From Pelomonas sp. V22 (GTDB lineage: Bacteria > Pseudomonadota > Gammaproteobacteria > Burkholderiales > Burkholderiaceae_C), in assembly GCF_030014915.1 (NCBI RefSeq), contig NZ_JAGIXS010000001.1, positions 558,001-622,000 of the forward strand: a stretch of DNA of 64,000 nucleotides. Reading direction: 5' to 3'. A program made the position numbers and the translations under genes. The notes beneath the pieces were generated by a model, which saw nothing but the letters and a program-made list of their open reading frames with translations, did no database searches and was not told the origin of the DNA. Positions 55,142 to 63,201 of this stretch are shown one piece after another; within the stretch, counting starts at the first letter, position 1; every line of letters begins with the position of its first letter.

Positions 55142-56167
55142 ATGAGATACACAGACAGCATGGAGCGCAGTGCCGAGCACCTGCGCGCAGCCCTGGCGCA
55201 GATGACGCGCCAGAGCGCCGCCCTGCATCCCACCAGCTACGCCATCTGGTACGAGTACGTCAGTGGCCGCAACCCCGACCTGCGCCACGCGATGAACCAG
55301 GCGCTGCAAGGCGGCGCCACGCTGGACGAGGCCCAGACCTGGAGCCTCTACACCAGCCATGTGGGTGAATGGGACACGCCCGGCGCCCGCCGCATCAGCG
55401 AAGGCTTTCAGCGCGTGCTGAACGGCATCTCCGCCTCGGCCGCCCATGCGGGCGACCACACGGCACGTTTCGGCAACGAGCTGAACGAGCTGTCGCTGAA
55501 GCTGGAGAAGGATGCCGCACCGGCCGAGACGGTACGCGAGATCCTCTCCGGCGTGCGCGAGCTGAGCGGGGTGATGGAGTCGCTGCAGCACAAGCTCGAT
55601 GCCAGCCGCCATGAGATCGCCGAACTGCGCCGCGAGGTCGAACAGGCGCGCAATGAAGCGCTGGTGGACGCCCTCACCGGCCTGGCCAATCGCCGCGCCT
55701 TCGACCAGGAGCTGGCCCAGGCCATCCAGAGCGGTGAGAGCCTGCAGGCGCCCTGCCTGATGCTCGGCGACATCGATTTCTTCAAGCGCCTGAACGACAG
55801 CTACGGCCATGCCTTCGGCGACCAGGTGCTGCGCGGTGTGGCCCAGACCCTCAAGGGCCTGGCCGCTGCACCGGCGCTCGCTGCGCGCGTGGGTGGCGAA
55901 GAGTTCGCCGTGCTGCTGCCCGGCAGCACGCTGCAACAGGCCCAGGCCCTCGCCGAGCAGTTGCGGGCCAGCATCGCCGCCGGCCGCATACGCCGGGGCT
56001 CGAGCAAGCAGGACGACGAGCGCGTCACCCTGTCCTTCGGCGTCACCCAGCTCGCCATGGGCGAGAGCGCCAACGAGTTCTTTGATCGTGCCGACCGTGC
56101 GCTTTACGCATCAAAACGCAGCGGCCGCAACTGCGTGACGGTGCTGGCCGCACGCGCAGCGGCCTGA
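55142..56167 (+). CDS. Diguanylate cyclase (GGDEF domain)
   Basis: 341 residues. A helical N-terminal region (1-165, WYEYVSGRNPDLRHAM) and a coiled coil (about 150-180) precede a GGDEF domain with GGEEF at 251-255, so it should synthesise cyclic di-GMP. No RxxD inhibitory site is seen just before GGEEF. No membrane segment, so cytoplasmic. ATG 55142 was chosen; the in-frame upstream extension is low-complexity and overlaps the VOC start region. Confidence 0.92.
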   Translation: MRYTDSMERSAEHLRAALAQMTRQSAALHPTSYAIWYEYVSGRNPDLRHAMNQALQGGATLDEAQTWSLYTSHVGEWDTPGARRISEGFQRVLNGISASAAHAGDHTARFGNELNELSLKLEKDAAPAETVREILSGVRELSGVMESLQHKLDASRHEIAELRREVEQARNEALVDALTGLANRRAFDQELAQAIQSGESLQAPCLMLGDIDFFKRLNDSYGHAFGDQVLRGVAQTLKGLAAAPALAARVGGEEFAVLLPGSTLQQAQALAEQLRASIAAGRIRRGSSKQDDERVTLSFGVTQLAMGESANEFFDRADRALYASKRSGRNCVTVLAARAAA

Positions 56168-56259
56168 TGTGGCGAACCAGGTCTTGAGCGCGGCGACTAT
56201 CTGCTAATCTCGGCCCGCACAGCCGCCTGCGAGCGGCGATTACTCGGGAGTGAGTCGTC

Positions 56260-57828
56260 TTGCTGCTGAAACAGTCTTCCCTGCGCTATGCGGTGGTAGC
56301 GGCATTGGGCCTCGGCCTGCTGCTGCCCACCATCGCCTCCTTGGTGCTCGAGATGAACTACGCCGAGAGCGTGGCCAAGGAAGACCTGCAACGTGACCTG
56401 AGCCGCAGCACCGAGGTGCTGGCCCTGTCGCTGGCCGAGCCGGTCTGGCAGGTCTCGCCTGACCTGGCCGAGCCGATGATCAAGGCCCAGGTTAACGACC
56501 CGCGCTTCGTCTCGGTGCTGGTGGTCGAGCCCTCCAATCCCAAGCCCTTCTACGAGACGCCGCAGCGCGCCGACGTCGACCCCAAGCTGACGCTGAGCGA
56601 AACCCGCCCGGTGCAACGCGACGGCCGCGAAATCGCCAAGCTGACCGTGGTGATGAGCGCCGAGCCCTTCCTGGCGCGCAAGCGGGCCGATCTCTGGAAC
56701 CAGGTGCTGCGCACCGCCGCCACCTTGATCATCTGCGCGCTGGCTACGCTGGTGGCGCTGCGCACTCGCGTGCTGCAGCCCATGAGCCGGCTCAGCGCCG
56801 CCGCCGAAGAGCTGGCCGCCGGCCACCTCGAGAAGCCGCTGGAGGTGGCCGGCGGCGACGACGAGATCGCCCGCGTCGGCACCGCCATGGAGCGCATGCG
56901 CCAGGCCCTGCTGGCGGCCTTCGAATCGCTGCGCATGCACAACAACACGCTGGAAGACCAGGTCTCCCAGCGCACCAATGAACTGACCCGCGCCAACAAC
57001 GAGCTGACGACCACACTGCGCAACCTGCAGACCGCGCAACGCGAGCTGGTCGAGGCCGAGAAGCTGGCCTCCTTGGGCCGCCTGGTGGCCGGCGTGGCCC
57101 ATGAGCTGAACACGCCGCTGGGCAACGCCCTCACCGTGGTCTCGGCCCTCGAAGACCGCTACAACCAGCTCGACCAGATGATGAGCTCGCAGACGCCGAT
57201 ACGGCGCAGCCTGCTCGAGGAGCTGGTCAAGGACACGCGGCGGGGGCAGGACATCCTGCAGCGCAATGTGCAAAAGGCCGCCGACCTGGTGCGCGACTTC
57301 AAGCAGGTAGCGATCAACCAGACCAACGATGCGCGCGGCGAGTTCGACCTGACCCGCGTCGTCGAGAGCCAGCTGGTGATGGTGGAACCCAGCTTCAAGC
57401 GCACGCGCTACGAGATCGTCACCGAGCTGCAGCCCGGCCTGCTGCTGGACAGCTACCCCGGCGCCCTCGGCCAGGTACTCACCAACCTCTTGATGAACGC
57501 CCTGCTGCATGGCTTCGACGGGCTGGAGCAAGGGAAGGTGCGCATCAGCAGTCGGCGCATCAGTGACGACGAGGTGGAAGTGAGCGTGGAAGACGACGGC
57601 CGCGGCATGGACGAATCAGTGCGACGCCAGATCTTCGACCCCTTCTTCACCACCAAGCTCGGCACCGGCGGCTCGGGCCTCGGCATGCACATCGTGCACA
57701 ACATCGTCACCAATGTGCTGGGCGGCAGCATCGAGGTGATCAGCGCGCCCGGCAAGGGCTGCCACATGCTGGTGCGCATCCCACGCGTAGCGCCCGAGCG
57801 GGCATCGGCTGACGAGGCCGGCGGCTGA
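56260..57828 (+). CDS. Membrane sensor histidine kinase with HAMP domain
   Basis: 522 residues: two membrane helices (10-31, about 147-165) bounding a periplasmic sensor, a HAMP domain (about 166-225), a coiled coil (230-270), and a HisKA variant with H281 (GVAHELNTPLGNAL) typical of the HPK4 group, then HATPase (NLLMNALLHGF, DDGRGMD, GGSGLGMHI). The start is a TTG at 56260 with GGGAG 10 bases before it; the first ATG is inside the membrane helix. No response regulator is nearby. Confidence 0.92.
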   Translation: MLLKQSSLRYAVVAALGLGLLLPTIASLVLEMNYAESVAKEDLQRDLSRSTEVLALSLAEPVWQVSPDLAEPMIKAQVNDPRFVSVLVVEPSNPKPFYETPQRADVDPKLTLSETRPVQRDGREIAKLTVVMSAEPFLARKRADLWNQVLRTAATLIICALATLVALRTRVLQPMSRLSAAAEELAAGHLEKPLEVAGGDDEIARVGTAMERMRQALLAAFESLRMHNNTLEDQVSQRTNELTRANNELTTTLRNLQTAQRELVEAEKLASLGRLVAGVAHELNTPLGNALTVVSALEDRYNQLDQMMSSQTPIRRSLLEELVKDTRRGQDILQRNVQKAADLVRDFKQVAINQTNDARGEFDLTRVVESQLVMVEPSFKRTRYEIVTELQPGLLLDSYPGALGQVLTNLLMNALLHGFDGLEQGKVRISSRRISDDEVEVSVEDDGRGMDESVRRQIFDPFFTTKLGTGGSGLGMHIVHNIVTNVLGGSIEVISAPGKGCHMLVRIPRVAPERASADEAGG

Positions 57829-57858
57829 GCCGCTGCAAGAAAACGGGCCGCGCCGGTT

Positions 57859-58215
57859 TCAGCGCGCCGTGGCCGGCATCAGCCTTTCCTTGACCTCGAG
57901 CTCGGCGCCGGGGTCGAGCTCAATGGCCACCTGGGTACAGACGGCCCGGCACAAGGCGGCCGTGCGCTCGCTCTGCAATCGGTAGTAAATCTGGGTGCCC
58001 TCGCGCCGCTTGGCCAGCACGCCGCTGCGGTACAGCGTGGAGAGGTGCTGCGACATATTGGGCTGCGTGGTCTCGATCTCGCCCAGCAGCTCGGAGACGT
58101 TCTTCTCGCCGTGGCAGACCGCGCTGATGATCTTCAGGCGAATCGGCGTCGAGAGCAGCGAAAACAGCTCGGCGACGGACTCGAAAACCTTGTCTTGCAG
58201 CGGATTGGCATCCAT
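57859..58215 (-). CDS. ArsR-family transcriptional regulator of the Sox locus (SoxR/BigR-like)
   Basis: 118 residues with the winged helix (LSTPIRLKIISAV, QPNMSQHLSTLYRSG recognition helix, YYRL wing). Cysteines occur at C34, C89 and C93. Thiol-sensing relatives (BigR, SqrR) use one cysteine in this first region and one in the last helix; by my alignment from memory C34 and C93 are each within about a helical turn of those positions, so persulfide sensing is plausible but unproven. It diverges from the AhpD-like gene and neighbours the sox genes, where it would act as repressor. Confidence 0.85.
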   Translation of the reverse strand: MDANPLQDKVFESVAELFSLLSTPIRLKIISAVCHGEKNVSELLGEIETTQPNMSQHLSTLYRSGVLAKRREGTQIYYRLQSERTAALCRAVCTQVAIELDPGAELEVKERLMPATAR

Positions 58216-58354
58216 GGACGGCGGTGCTCCAGAGGCGGTGGCGCGATTCTATTCTTTGCCGCCGCTGCGCTTGGCGACACGGCCTTGGCCTGGATCAAGC
58301 TGTCTGCGGTGCGCACGGCCGAACATATGCGCATCAACTGATGGACACGACACC

Positions 58355-58726
58355 ATGCCCAAGCAATACCGTGAGATCACCGCCGAGGTCTCGGCCTCGC
58401 TGGCGCGGCTGCGCGCCGACATGCCCGACACACTGCGCGGCTTCTCGGCCCTGGCCCAGGCGGCTGGGCGCGAAGGTGCCCTCGACCGCAAGCACAAGGA
58501 GTTGATCGCCATGGCGCTGTCGGTGGCGGCGCGCTGCGACCCCTGCCTCGGCTTCCATGCCGAGGCCCTGGTCAAGCTGGGGTGCAGCCGCGCCGAGTTC
58601 GAGGAGATGCTGGGCATGTGCGTCTACATGGGCGGCGGGCCTGCGCTGATGTACGCAGCCCATGCGCTCGATGCCTTCGAGCAATACGGTGGCGAGGCCG
58701 CTGCGCCGCTCAGCCGGCAAGCCTGA
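58355..58726 (+). CDS. AhpD-like carboxymuconolactone decarboxylase family protein
   Basis: 123 residues with the CMD redox motif C61-D-P-C64 and H68 (CDPCLGFHAE), the arrangement of peroxidase-linked AhpD proteins rather than true decarboxylases. It probably handles peroxide or persulfide thiols. The 139-base divergent spacer with the ArsR gene (58216-58354) contains ATGCGCAT (58327-58334) but no certain operator. The stop abuts the SoxH-like gene exactly, tail to tail. Confidence 0.88.
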   Translation: MPKQYREITAEVSASLARLRADMPDTLRGFSALAQAAGREGALDRKHKELIAMALSVAARCDPCLGFHAEALVKLGCSRAEFEEMLGMCVYMGGGPALMYAAHALDAFEQYGGEAAAPLSRQA

Positions 58727-59683
58727 TCACGGTCTTGCCTGCTCCATCAGCAGGTAGGTGTTGTACGCGTTGATGCGGTTGGCTGCGCCGAACAGCGGCA
58801 GCTTCTCGAAGCGCGACCAGTCGGTGCGTGCGTAGGCCTCGTCGAAAGGCTCCATCTCGCGCGCCGCCGCGCCCATGGTCTGGCGCAGGTAGGCGAGGTA
58901 GTCGCGGGTCAACTGGAGGTCGGCCCGCGCGGTCGTCGACAGCGGCCCATGGCCGGGCACGATCAGCTCGGCATCGAAGCCCAGCAAGCGGTCCAGCGCA
59001 ACGATCCAGCGGCCGCTGTCGGCCTGGCCGACGAAGGGAATCCGCCCGCGGAACACCAGGTCGCCGGCCAGCAGCAGCTTGAGCTGGGGCACGTAGACGA
59101 CCAGGTCCTCGGGTGTATGGGACGGGCCCACCGGCATGATTTGGAAATCGAGGCCGCCCAGCGTCAGCGTCAGCGGGCCGGCTATCCAGCGGTCCGCCGG
59201 CACCAGCCTGGTCTGCTCGTTGATCCAGGGCTTCAGCTGCTCGCGGCTGGCCTGCAGGCGCAGCGCCGCCGTCTCGGAATACAGGTAGGTGCGCCCTTGC
59301 TCATGGGCAATCACTTCGGCCCCCAGCGCCTTGAAGGCCTGCAGGCCGTAGACATGGTCGGCGTGGTAATGGCTCAGCACCAGCTTGCGTATCGGCTGCG
59401 GCGTGATCCGGCCGATGGCGGCAATCAGTTCCTCGGCCAGCGCGGGCGAGCCGAGCGCATCGAAGACCAGCACGCCCTCGCTGGTGACGACGAAGGCCGC
59501 ATTGGAGATGTTGTTGCGGTTCGCCGCCGTGCCGAGAGCCGATTCGCCCTGCACCATCCAGGCCTGGGCATTGAGTTGCTGAAGTTGCAGGGACTGGGCC
59601 GATACGTTCAGCGGGAGCAGCAGCATCGCCAGCAAGACAGGCAGCAGGCTGCGGAGACTGCGAGGGGGCATACACAGGGGCAT
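58727..59683 (-). CDS. soxH: SoxH-like exported metallo-beta-lactamase hydrolase
   Basis: 318 residues. A signal peptide (about 1-29) and a metallo-beta-lactamase fold with HYHADH (H105, H107, D109, H110), a later zinc histidine in PVGPSHTPEDLV and the C-terminal VPGHGPLS. It resembles the SoxH / quinoprotein-relay zinc hydrolase group found in sox clusters, whose exact substrate is unknown. It starts 8 bases after the YedE-like stop, with AGGA upstream of ATG 59683. Confidence 0.85.
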   Translation of the reverse strand: MPLCMPPRSLRSLLPVLLAMLLLPLNVSAQSLQLQQLNAQAWMVQGESALGTAANRNNISNAAFVVTSEGVLVFDALGSPALAEELIAAIGRITPQPIRKLVLSHYHADHVYGLQAFKALGAEVIAHEQGRTYLYSETAALRLQASREQLKPWINEQTRLVPADRWIAGPLTLTLGGLDFQIMPVGPSHTPEDLVVYVPQLKLLLAGDLVFRGRIPFVGQADSGRWIVALDRLLGFDAELIVPGHGPLSTTARADLQLTRDYLAYLRQTMGAAAREMEPFDEAYARTDWSRFEKLPLFGAANRINAYNTYLLMEQARP

Positions 59684-59691
59684 CGAAAATC

Positions 59692-60789
59692 CTAGGGCAA
59701 GGCCTGGTCCAGCGGCGGATGCTCGACGCCCGGTGCGCGATGGTCGACCAGCCGGTCCGTCACGGCCGCCGCCAGCCAGATCGCCGACAGCGTGACCCAG
59801 GCCGTGACCGTGAACACCGCCGCACCCGACAGGCCCGCGCCGACCGCGCAGCCCCCGGCCAACATGCCGCCGAAGCCCATCAGCAAGGCACCGAGTAGGT
59901 AGCGGCGCATGCTGGCGCCCCCTGAAAAGCCTTCGAGCTTCAGCTCGCCGAACAGCGCAGCCGCCAGCAGCGCGCCAACGAAGACGCCGGGTATCAGGCC
60001 GAGGTCGAAGCTGGGCGGTCGGTCGGAAGCAAATAGCACGCGCACCAGCAGCTCGGCCGAGGGGCCGGTGAAGCTGAGCGCCTGCACGGGCACGGCTTCG
60101 GCCTCCAACCCCAGGCTCGCAACAAAGGAGGTGTAGGCCCAGGCTGCCGCGACGCACAGGCCTATCACCACGGCGCCCAGCCAACCCCAAGGAGGCACGC
60201 GCTGGCGACGGGCCCAGCGGATCGCGGCCAGCAGCCAGAGCAGGCCCAGGGCCAGCGCGCCGGCGCGTCCCAGGCCGGTGATGGCAATCAGGTCGCGGGC
60301 GGGGCCGCCCTCGACGGTCCACCAGCCCGAGATCCACCCGCGCAGCGGCGCCAGCATGCCCGTCCAGGCGGCCTGTGCCGTCACGGCGAACACCAGGCCC
60401 GACAGCAGCGCGCGCAGATTGCCCTGGGCGGCCAGCACCAGCAGGCGGCTGGCGCAGCCACGCGCCAGGATCATGCCCACGCCGAACAGCGCACCGCCCA
60501 CGGCCGCGCCCGACAGACTGCCGCGCGCCGCCAACTGGCGTGCCGTGCTCACATCGGCCAGCCCCAGGGCCAGCAGACCTTGTGTGGCAAGCAAGGCAGT
60601 GGCAAAGGCAAACAGCCAGACCGTCAGCTTGCCACCCGGCATGCCGGCCGCGAACTCGATGGTCGCGGCCCGCAGGCAGAAGCGCGAGCGCTGGGCGAAA
60701 AAGCCGAACGCCAGGCCTATCAGCAAACCACCCACACCCAGGGCCCGTGCCTGGCCCAGCGACTCGATCCAGGTTTCCAGCAGGCCCAC
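59692..60789 (-). CDS. YeeE/YedE family sulfur (thiosulfate) transporter
   Basis: 365 residues with about nine membrane helices and three conserved cysteine motifs: RSRFCLR (C38), LARGCASR (C112) and LAGGCAVGAG in the second half. Related YeeE/TsuA proteins move thiosulfate through a cysteine relay; here that fits neighbouring soxB. It starts with GTG only 4 bases after soxB's stop and ends 8 bases before the SoxH-like gene, so all three are one transcript. No TusA-like partner is seen next to it. Confidence 0.9.
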   Translation of the reverse strand: MGLLETWIESLGQARALGVGGLLIGLAFGFFAQRSRFCLRAATIEFAAGMPGGKLTVWLFAFATALLATQGLLALGLADVSTARQLAARGSLSGAAVGGALFGVGMILARGCASRLLVLAAQGNLRALLSGLVFAVTAQAAWTGMLAPLRGWISGWWTVEGGPARDLIAITGLGRAGALALGLLWLLAAIRWARRQRVPPWGWLGAVVIGLCVAAAWAYTSFVASLGLEAEAVPVQALSFTGPSAELLVRVLFASDRPPSFDLGLIPGVFVGALLAAALFGELKLEGFSGGASMRRYLLGALLMGFGGMLAGGCAVGAGLSGAAVFTVTAWVTLSAIWLAAAVTDRLVDHRAPGVEHPPLDQALP

Positions 60790-60793
60790 GGGC

Positions 60794-62527
60794 TCAGGCC
60801 AGCAGGCCGGGGTTGCCCTGCACGCCGATCAGCCTCGGCGTGTTGATGCGGCGCGTGCTGACACGGCCGTGGTTCTTGAGCCAGGGCTCGACCAGGTCCC
60901 AGACCATGCGGCCGCCGCTCTGCTCACGCGCGCCTTCGGCCACTGGCGCCCAGCCGGCCACCTTGTAGCGCTTGCCGGCCTCGATGGGCTTGCCGTTCAA
61001 GCGCATGTCCTGGATGCGCGAGCCCATGGCGGCGCCCGGCTCGCAGGCATAGCTGAGACCGCCCACACGCACCATGTCGCCCCCTTGCTGGTAGTAGGGG
61101 TCAGGGTTGAAGAGGTTGTCGCAGACGTCTTCCAGCACCGTCTTGATGGTCTCGCCCGTCATCTCGGTCAGCGTGGCGTAGGAGTAGGTGGTGGCCAGTT
61201 GGTCCATCATCAGCTCGCGCGTGATGGCCTCGCCCGGCAAGAGGCTGCTGCCCCAGCGGAAGCCCGGCGAGAAGGCGATCTCGGCGCCCTGCTGCTCCAT
61301 CAGCGCATCGACGATCAGCTGGTCCCAGCTGCCGTTGAAATTGCCGCGCCGGTACAAGAGGCCGTCGCTGACGGCGAGCTGCTCGGAGAGCTTCGCCTCG
61401 TAGGGCTTGCGCAGCTTGGTGATCAGCGCCTGCATCTCCGCATCGGGCTTCAGCATGTTGGCAAAGACCGGCAGGAGCTTGTAGCGGAAGTCGCTGACCC
61501 GTCCGCCCTTCACCTCGAAATCCAGCACGCCGAGGAACTTGCCGTTGCTGCCAGCATTGGTGACCAGCGTCGTGCCGCCAGCGTTCTTGACCGGCACCGG
61601 CACCGGCACGCCGTCATGCGTGTGGCCACCGAGGATGGCGTCGATGCCGCGCACGCGAGAGGCCAGCTTCAGGTCCACGTCCATGCCGTTGTGCGACAAG
61701 AGGACCACGACCTGGGCTCCCTTGCCGCGCACTTCATCGACCATGGCCTGCACGCCCTCTTCCTGGATGCCGAACGACCAGTCGGCCACCAGGTAGCGCG
61801 GGTTGGCGATGGGCGTGTAGGGAAAGGCCTGGCCGATGACGGCGCAGGGCACGCCGTTGATCTCGCGCATCACATAGGGCTTGAACACCGGATCGCCGAA
61901 ATCGGCGGTCTTGACGTTCTGGGCGACAAAGTCGAGCCGTCCCTTGAAGTCCTTGTCGAGGATCTCCTTGACCCGCTCCATGCCATAGGTGAACTCCCAG
62001 TGGCCGGTCATCACGTCCACGCCGAGCAGCTTGCAGGCATCGACCATGTCCTGGCCCGCCGTCCACAGCGAGGTGGCCGAGCCCTGCCAGGTGTCGCCGC
62101 CGTCCAGCAGCAGCGCGCCGGGGCGGCTGGCCTTCATGCGCTTGACGAGGGTGGACAGGTGAGCAAAGCCGCCGACCTTGCCGTAGCGCTTGGAGGCGCG
62201 TTCGAAGTCCAGGCAGCTGAAGGCATGGGCAGGCAGCGAACCCGGGCGCAGGCCCGCGCTCTTCAGCAAGGCCTCGCCCACCAGGTGTGGCGTTTGGCCG
62301 CGCATGCCACCCACGCCCAGGTTGACGCTGGGCTCGCGGAAGCGCAGCGGCAGCAACTGCGCGTGGCAGTCCGTCATGTGCAGCAAGGACACCTGACCGA
62401 AGCGTGGCAGCTCGTAGAGCCCCGCTTCGGCCGTGGCCGCATCGGCCTCGGCATGGCGGCCGAGGTTGAGGCCGGCTACCGCAGCGGCCGACAAGGTCTG
62501 CAGGAATTCGCGCTTGGAAAGGCTCAT
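60794..62527 (-). CDS. soxB: Thiosulfohydrolase SoxB
   Basis: A 577-residue dimanganese hydrolase that removes sulfate from SoxY-bound S-thiosulfonate. It has a Tat-like leader (SKREFLQTLSAAAVAG) and the metallophosphoesterase motifs MTDCHAQ (D53, H55), LDGGDTW (D145), TGHWEF (175-179) and GGHTHDGVP. The 5'-nucleotidase-type C-terminal domain follows. It starts 16 bases after soxX. SoxB is the accepted marker of the Sox pathway. Confidence 0.97.
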   Translation of the reverse strand: MSLSKREFLQTLSAAAVAGLNLGRHAEADAATAEAGLYELPRFGQVSLLHMTDCHAQLLPLRFREPSVNLGVGGMRGQTPHLVGEALLKSAGLRPGSLPAHAFSCLDFERASKRYGKVGGFAHLSTLVKRMKASRPGALLLDGGDTWQGSATSLWTAGQDMVDACKLLGVDVMTGHWEFTYGMERVKEILDKDFKGRLDFVAQNVKTADFGDPVFKPYVMREINGVPCAVIGQAFPYTPIANPRYLVADWSFGIQEEGVQAMVDEVRGKGAQVVVLLSHNGMDVDLKLASRVRGIDAILGGHTHDGVPVPVPVKNAGGTTLVTNAGSNGKFLGVLDFEVKGGRVSDFRYKLLPVFANMLKPDAEMQALITKLRKPYEAKLSEQLAVSDGLLYRRGNFNGSWDQLIVDALMEQQGAEIAFSPGFRWGSSLLPGEAITRELMMDQLATTYSYATLTEMTGETIKTVLEDVCDNLFNPDPYYQQGGDMVRVGGLSYACEPGAAMGSRIQDMRLNGKPIEAGKRYKVAGWAPVAEGAREQSGGRMVWDLVEPWLKNHGRVSTRRINTPRLIGVQGNPGLLA

Positions 62528-62543
62528 GCTGGGCTGCCGGCGC

Positions 62544-63179
62544 TCACTGGTTGACCGGCGAGCGCGGGTCCAGCAGCAAGGCCATCACATGGCGGATCTG
62601 CTGCTCGTCCAGGAGACCCATGTGGCCGAAACGCGGCATGTTGGAACAGGCGTTGTAGGCCTTGGAATTCCACAGCTTGGTCCAGGTGTACTGGACGATG
62701 GGCGCAGTGGCTGGGTCGGCCACGTCCTTGACGCCACGGATCTTGCCGTAGTTGTAGAGGCTGGGGCCGATGCTGCCAAAGGACAGCTCTTCCTTGCTGA
62801 TCTGGTGGCAGTTGTAGCAGCTGGCGCCATTGCTGGCGGGGGCGGCGGACTTGTCGGTCCAGGTCATGCCACGGCCGTTCTGGGCCAGCTTCTCGCCTTC
62901 TTTCCAGTCGCCGATGTACTGGCCGCCGGCCGGCCATTTGATCGAGGCCAGGGCCTCGGTCTCGATCTGCTTGGCCACGGCCTCGCTGGGCTGCTGGTCG
63001 CTGGAACAGGCCTGCTGACCGAGGTCCTGGTTGAGGCGCTGGGTGGTGGCAATGCCTTCGTCGCGGAACGAGGCCTGCAGCATGGCGAGTGCCTGCGCAT
63101 CGAGCTCGGCCGAGCCCGGCAGGCTGGCGCAACCGGCCAGGGCCACCGCGCCAAGCACCAGGGATGGGAGGGTCTTCAT
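62544..63179 (-). CDS. soxX: Cytochrome c SoxX with a lipoprotein signal
   Basis: 211 residues; the electron-accepting partner of SoxA. The heme site is C121-Y-N-C124-H125 and the distal ligand is probably M181 (NMPRFGHMG). The leader MKTLPSLVLGAVALAGC has a lipobox LAGC with C17, so it should be an outer- or inner-membrane lipoprotein rather than a freely soluble cytochrome. A strong AAGGAG site precedes ATG 63179; longer upstream starts are rejected. The extra N-terminal domain (18-90) with a cysteine near 58 is also visible. Confidence 0.95.
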   Translation of the reverse strand: MKTLPSLVLGAVALAGCASLPGSAELDAQALAMLQASFRDEGIATTQRLNQDLGQQACSSDQQPSEAVAKQIETEALASIKWPAGGQYIGDWKEGEKLAQNGRGMTWTDKSAAPASNGASCYNCHQISKEELSFGSIGPSLYNYGKIRGVKDVADPATAPIVQYTWTKLWNSKAYNACSNMPRFGHMGLLDEQQIRHVMALLLDPRSPVNQ

Positions 63180-63201
63180 CGCTTGTCTCCTTGTGGCTTG
63201 A

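Noticed and set aside
57836-57858. Imperfect inverted repeat between the HAMP kinase and ArsR genes
   Set aside because: One mismatch in a short stem and no T-run; too weak for a terminator.
58327-58334. ATGCGCAT palindrome before the AhpD-like gene as ArsR operator
   Set aside because: Only 8 bases, common by chance, and not a match to known BigR/SqrR operator patterns that I recall.
60278-62554. A 758-codon frame opposite soxB and the YedE-like gene
   Set aside because: It spans two genes on the other strand and has no domain.
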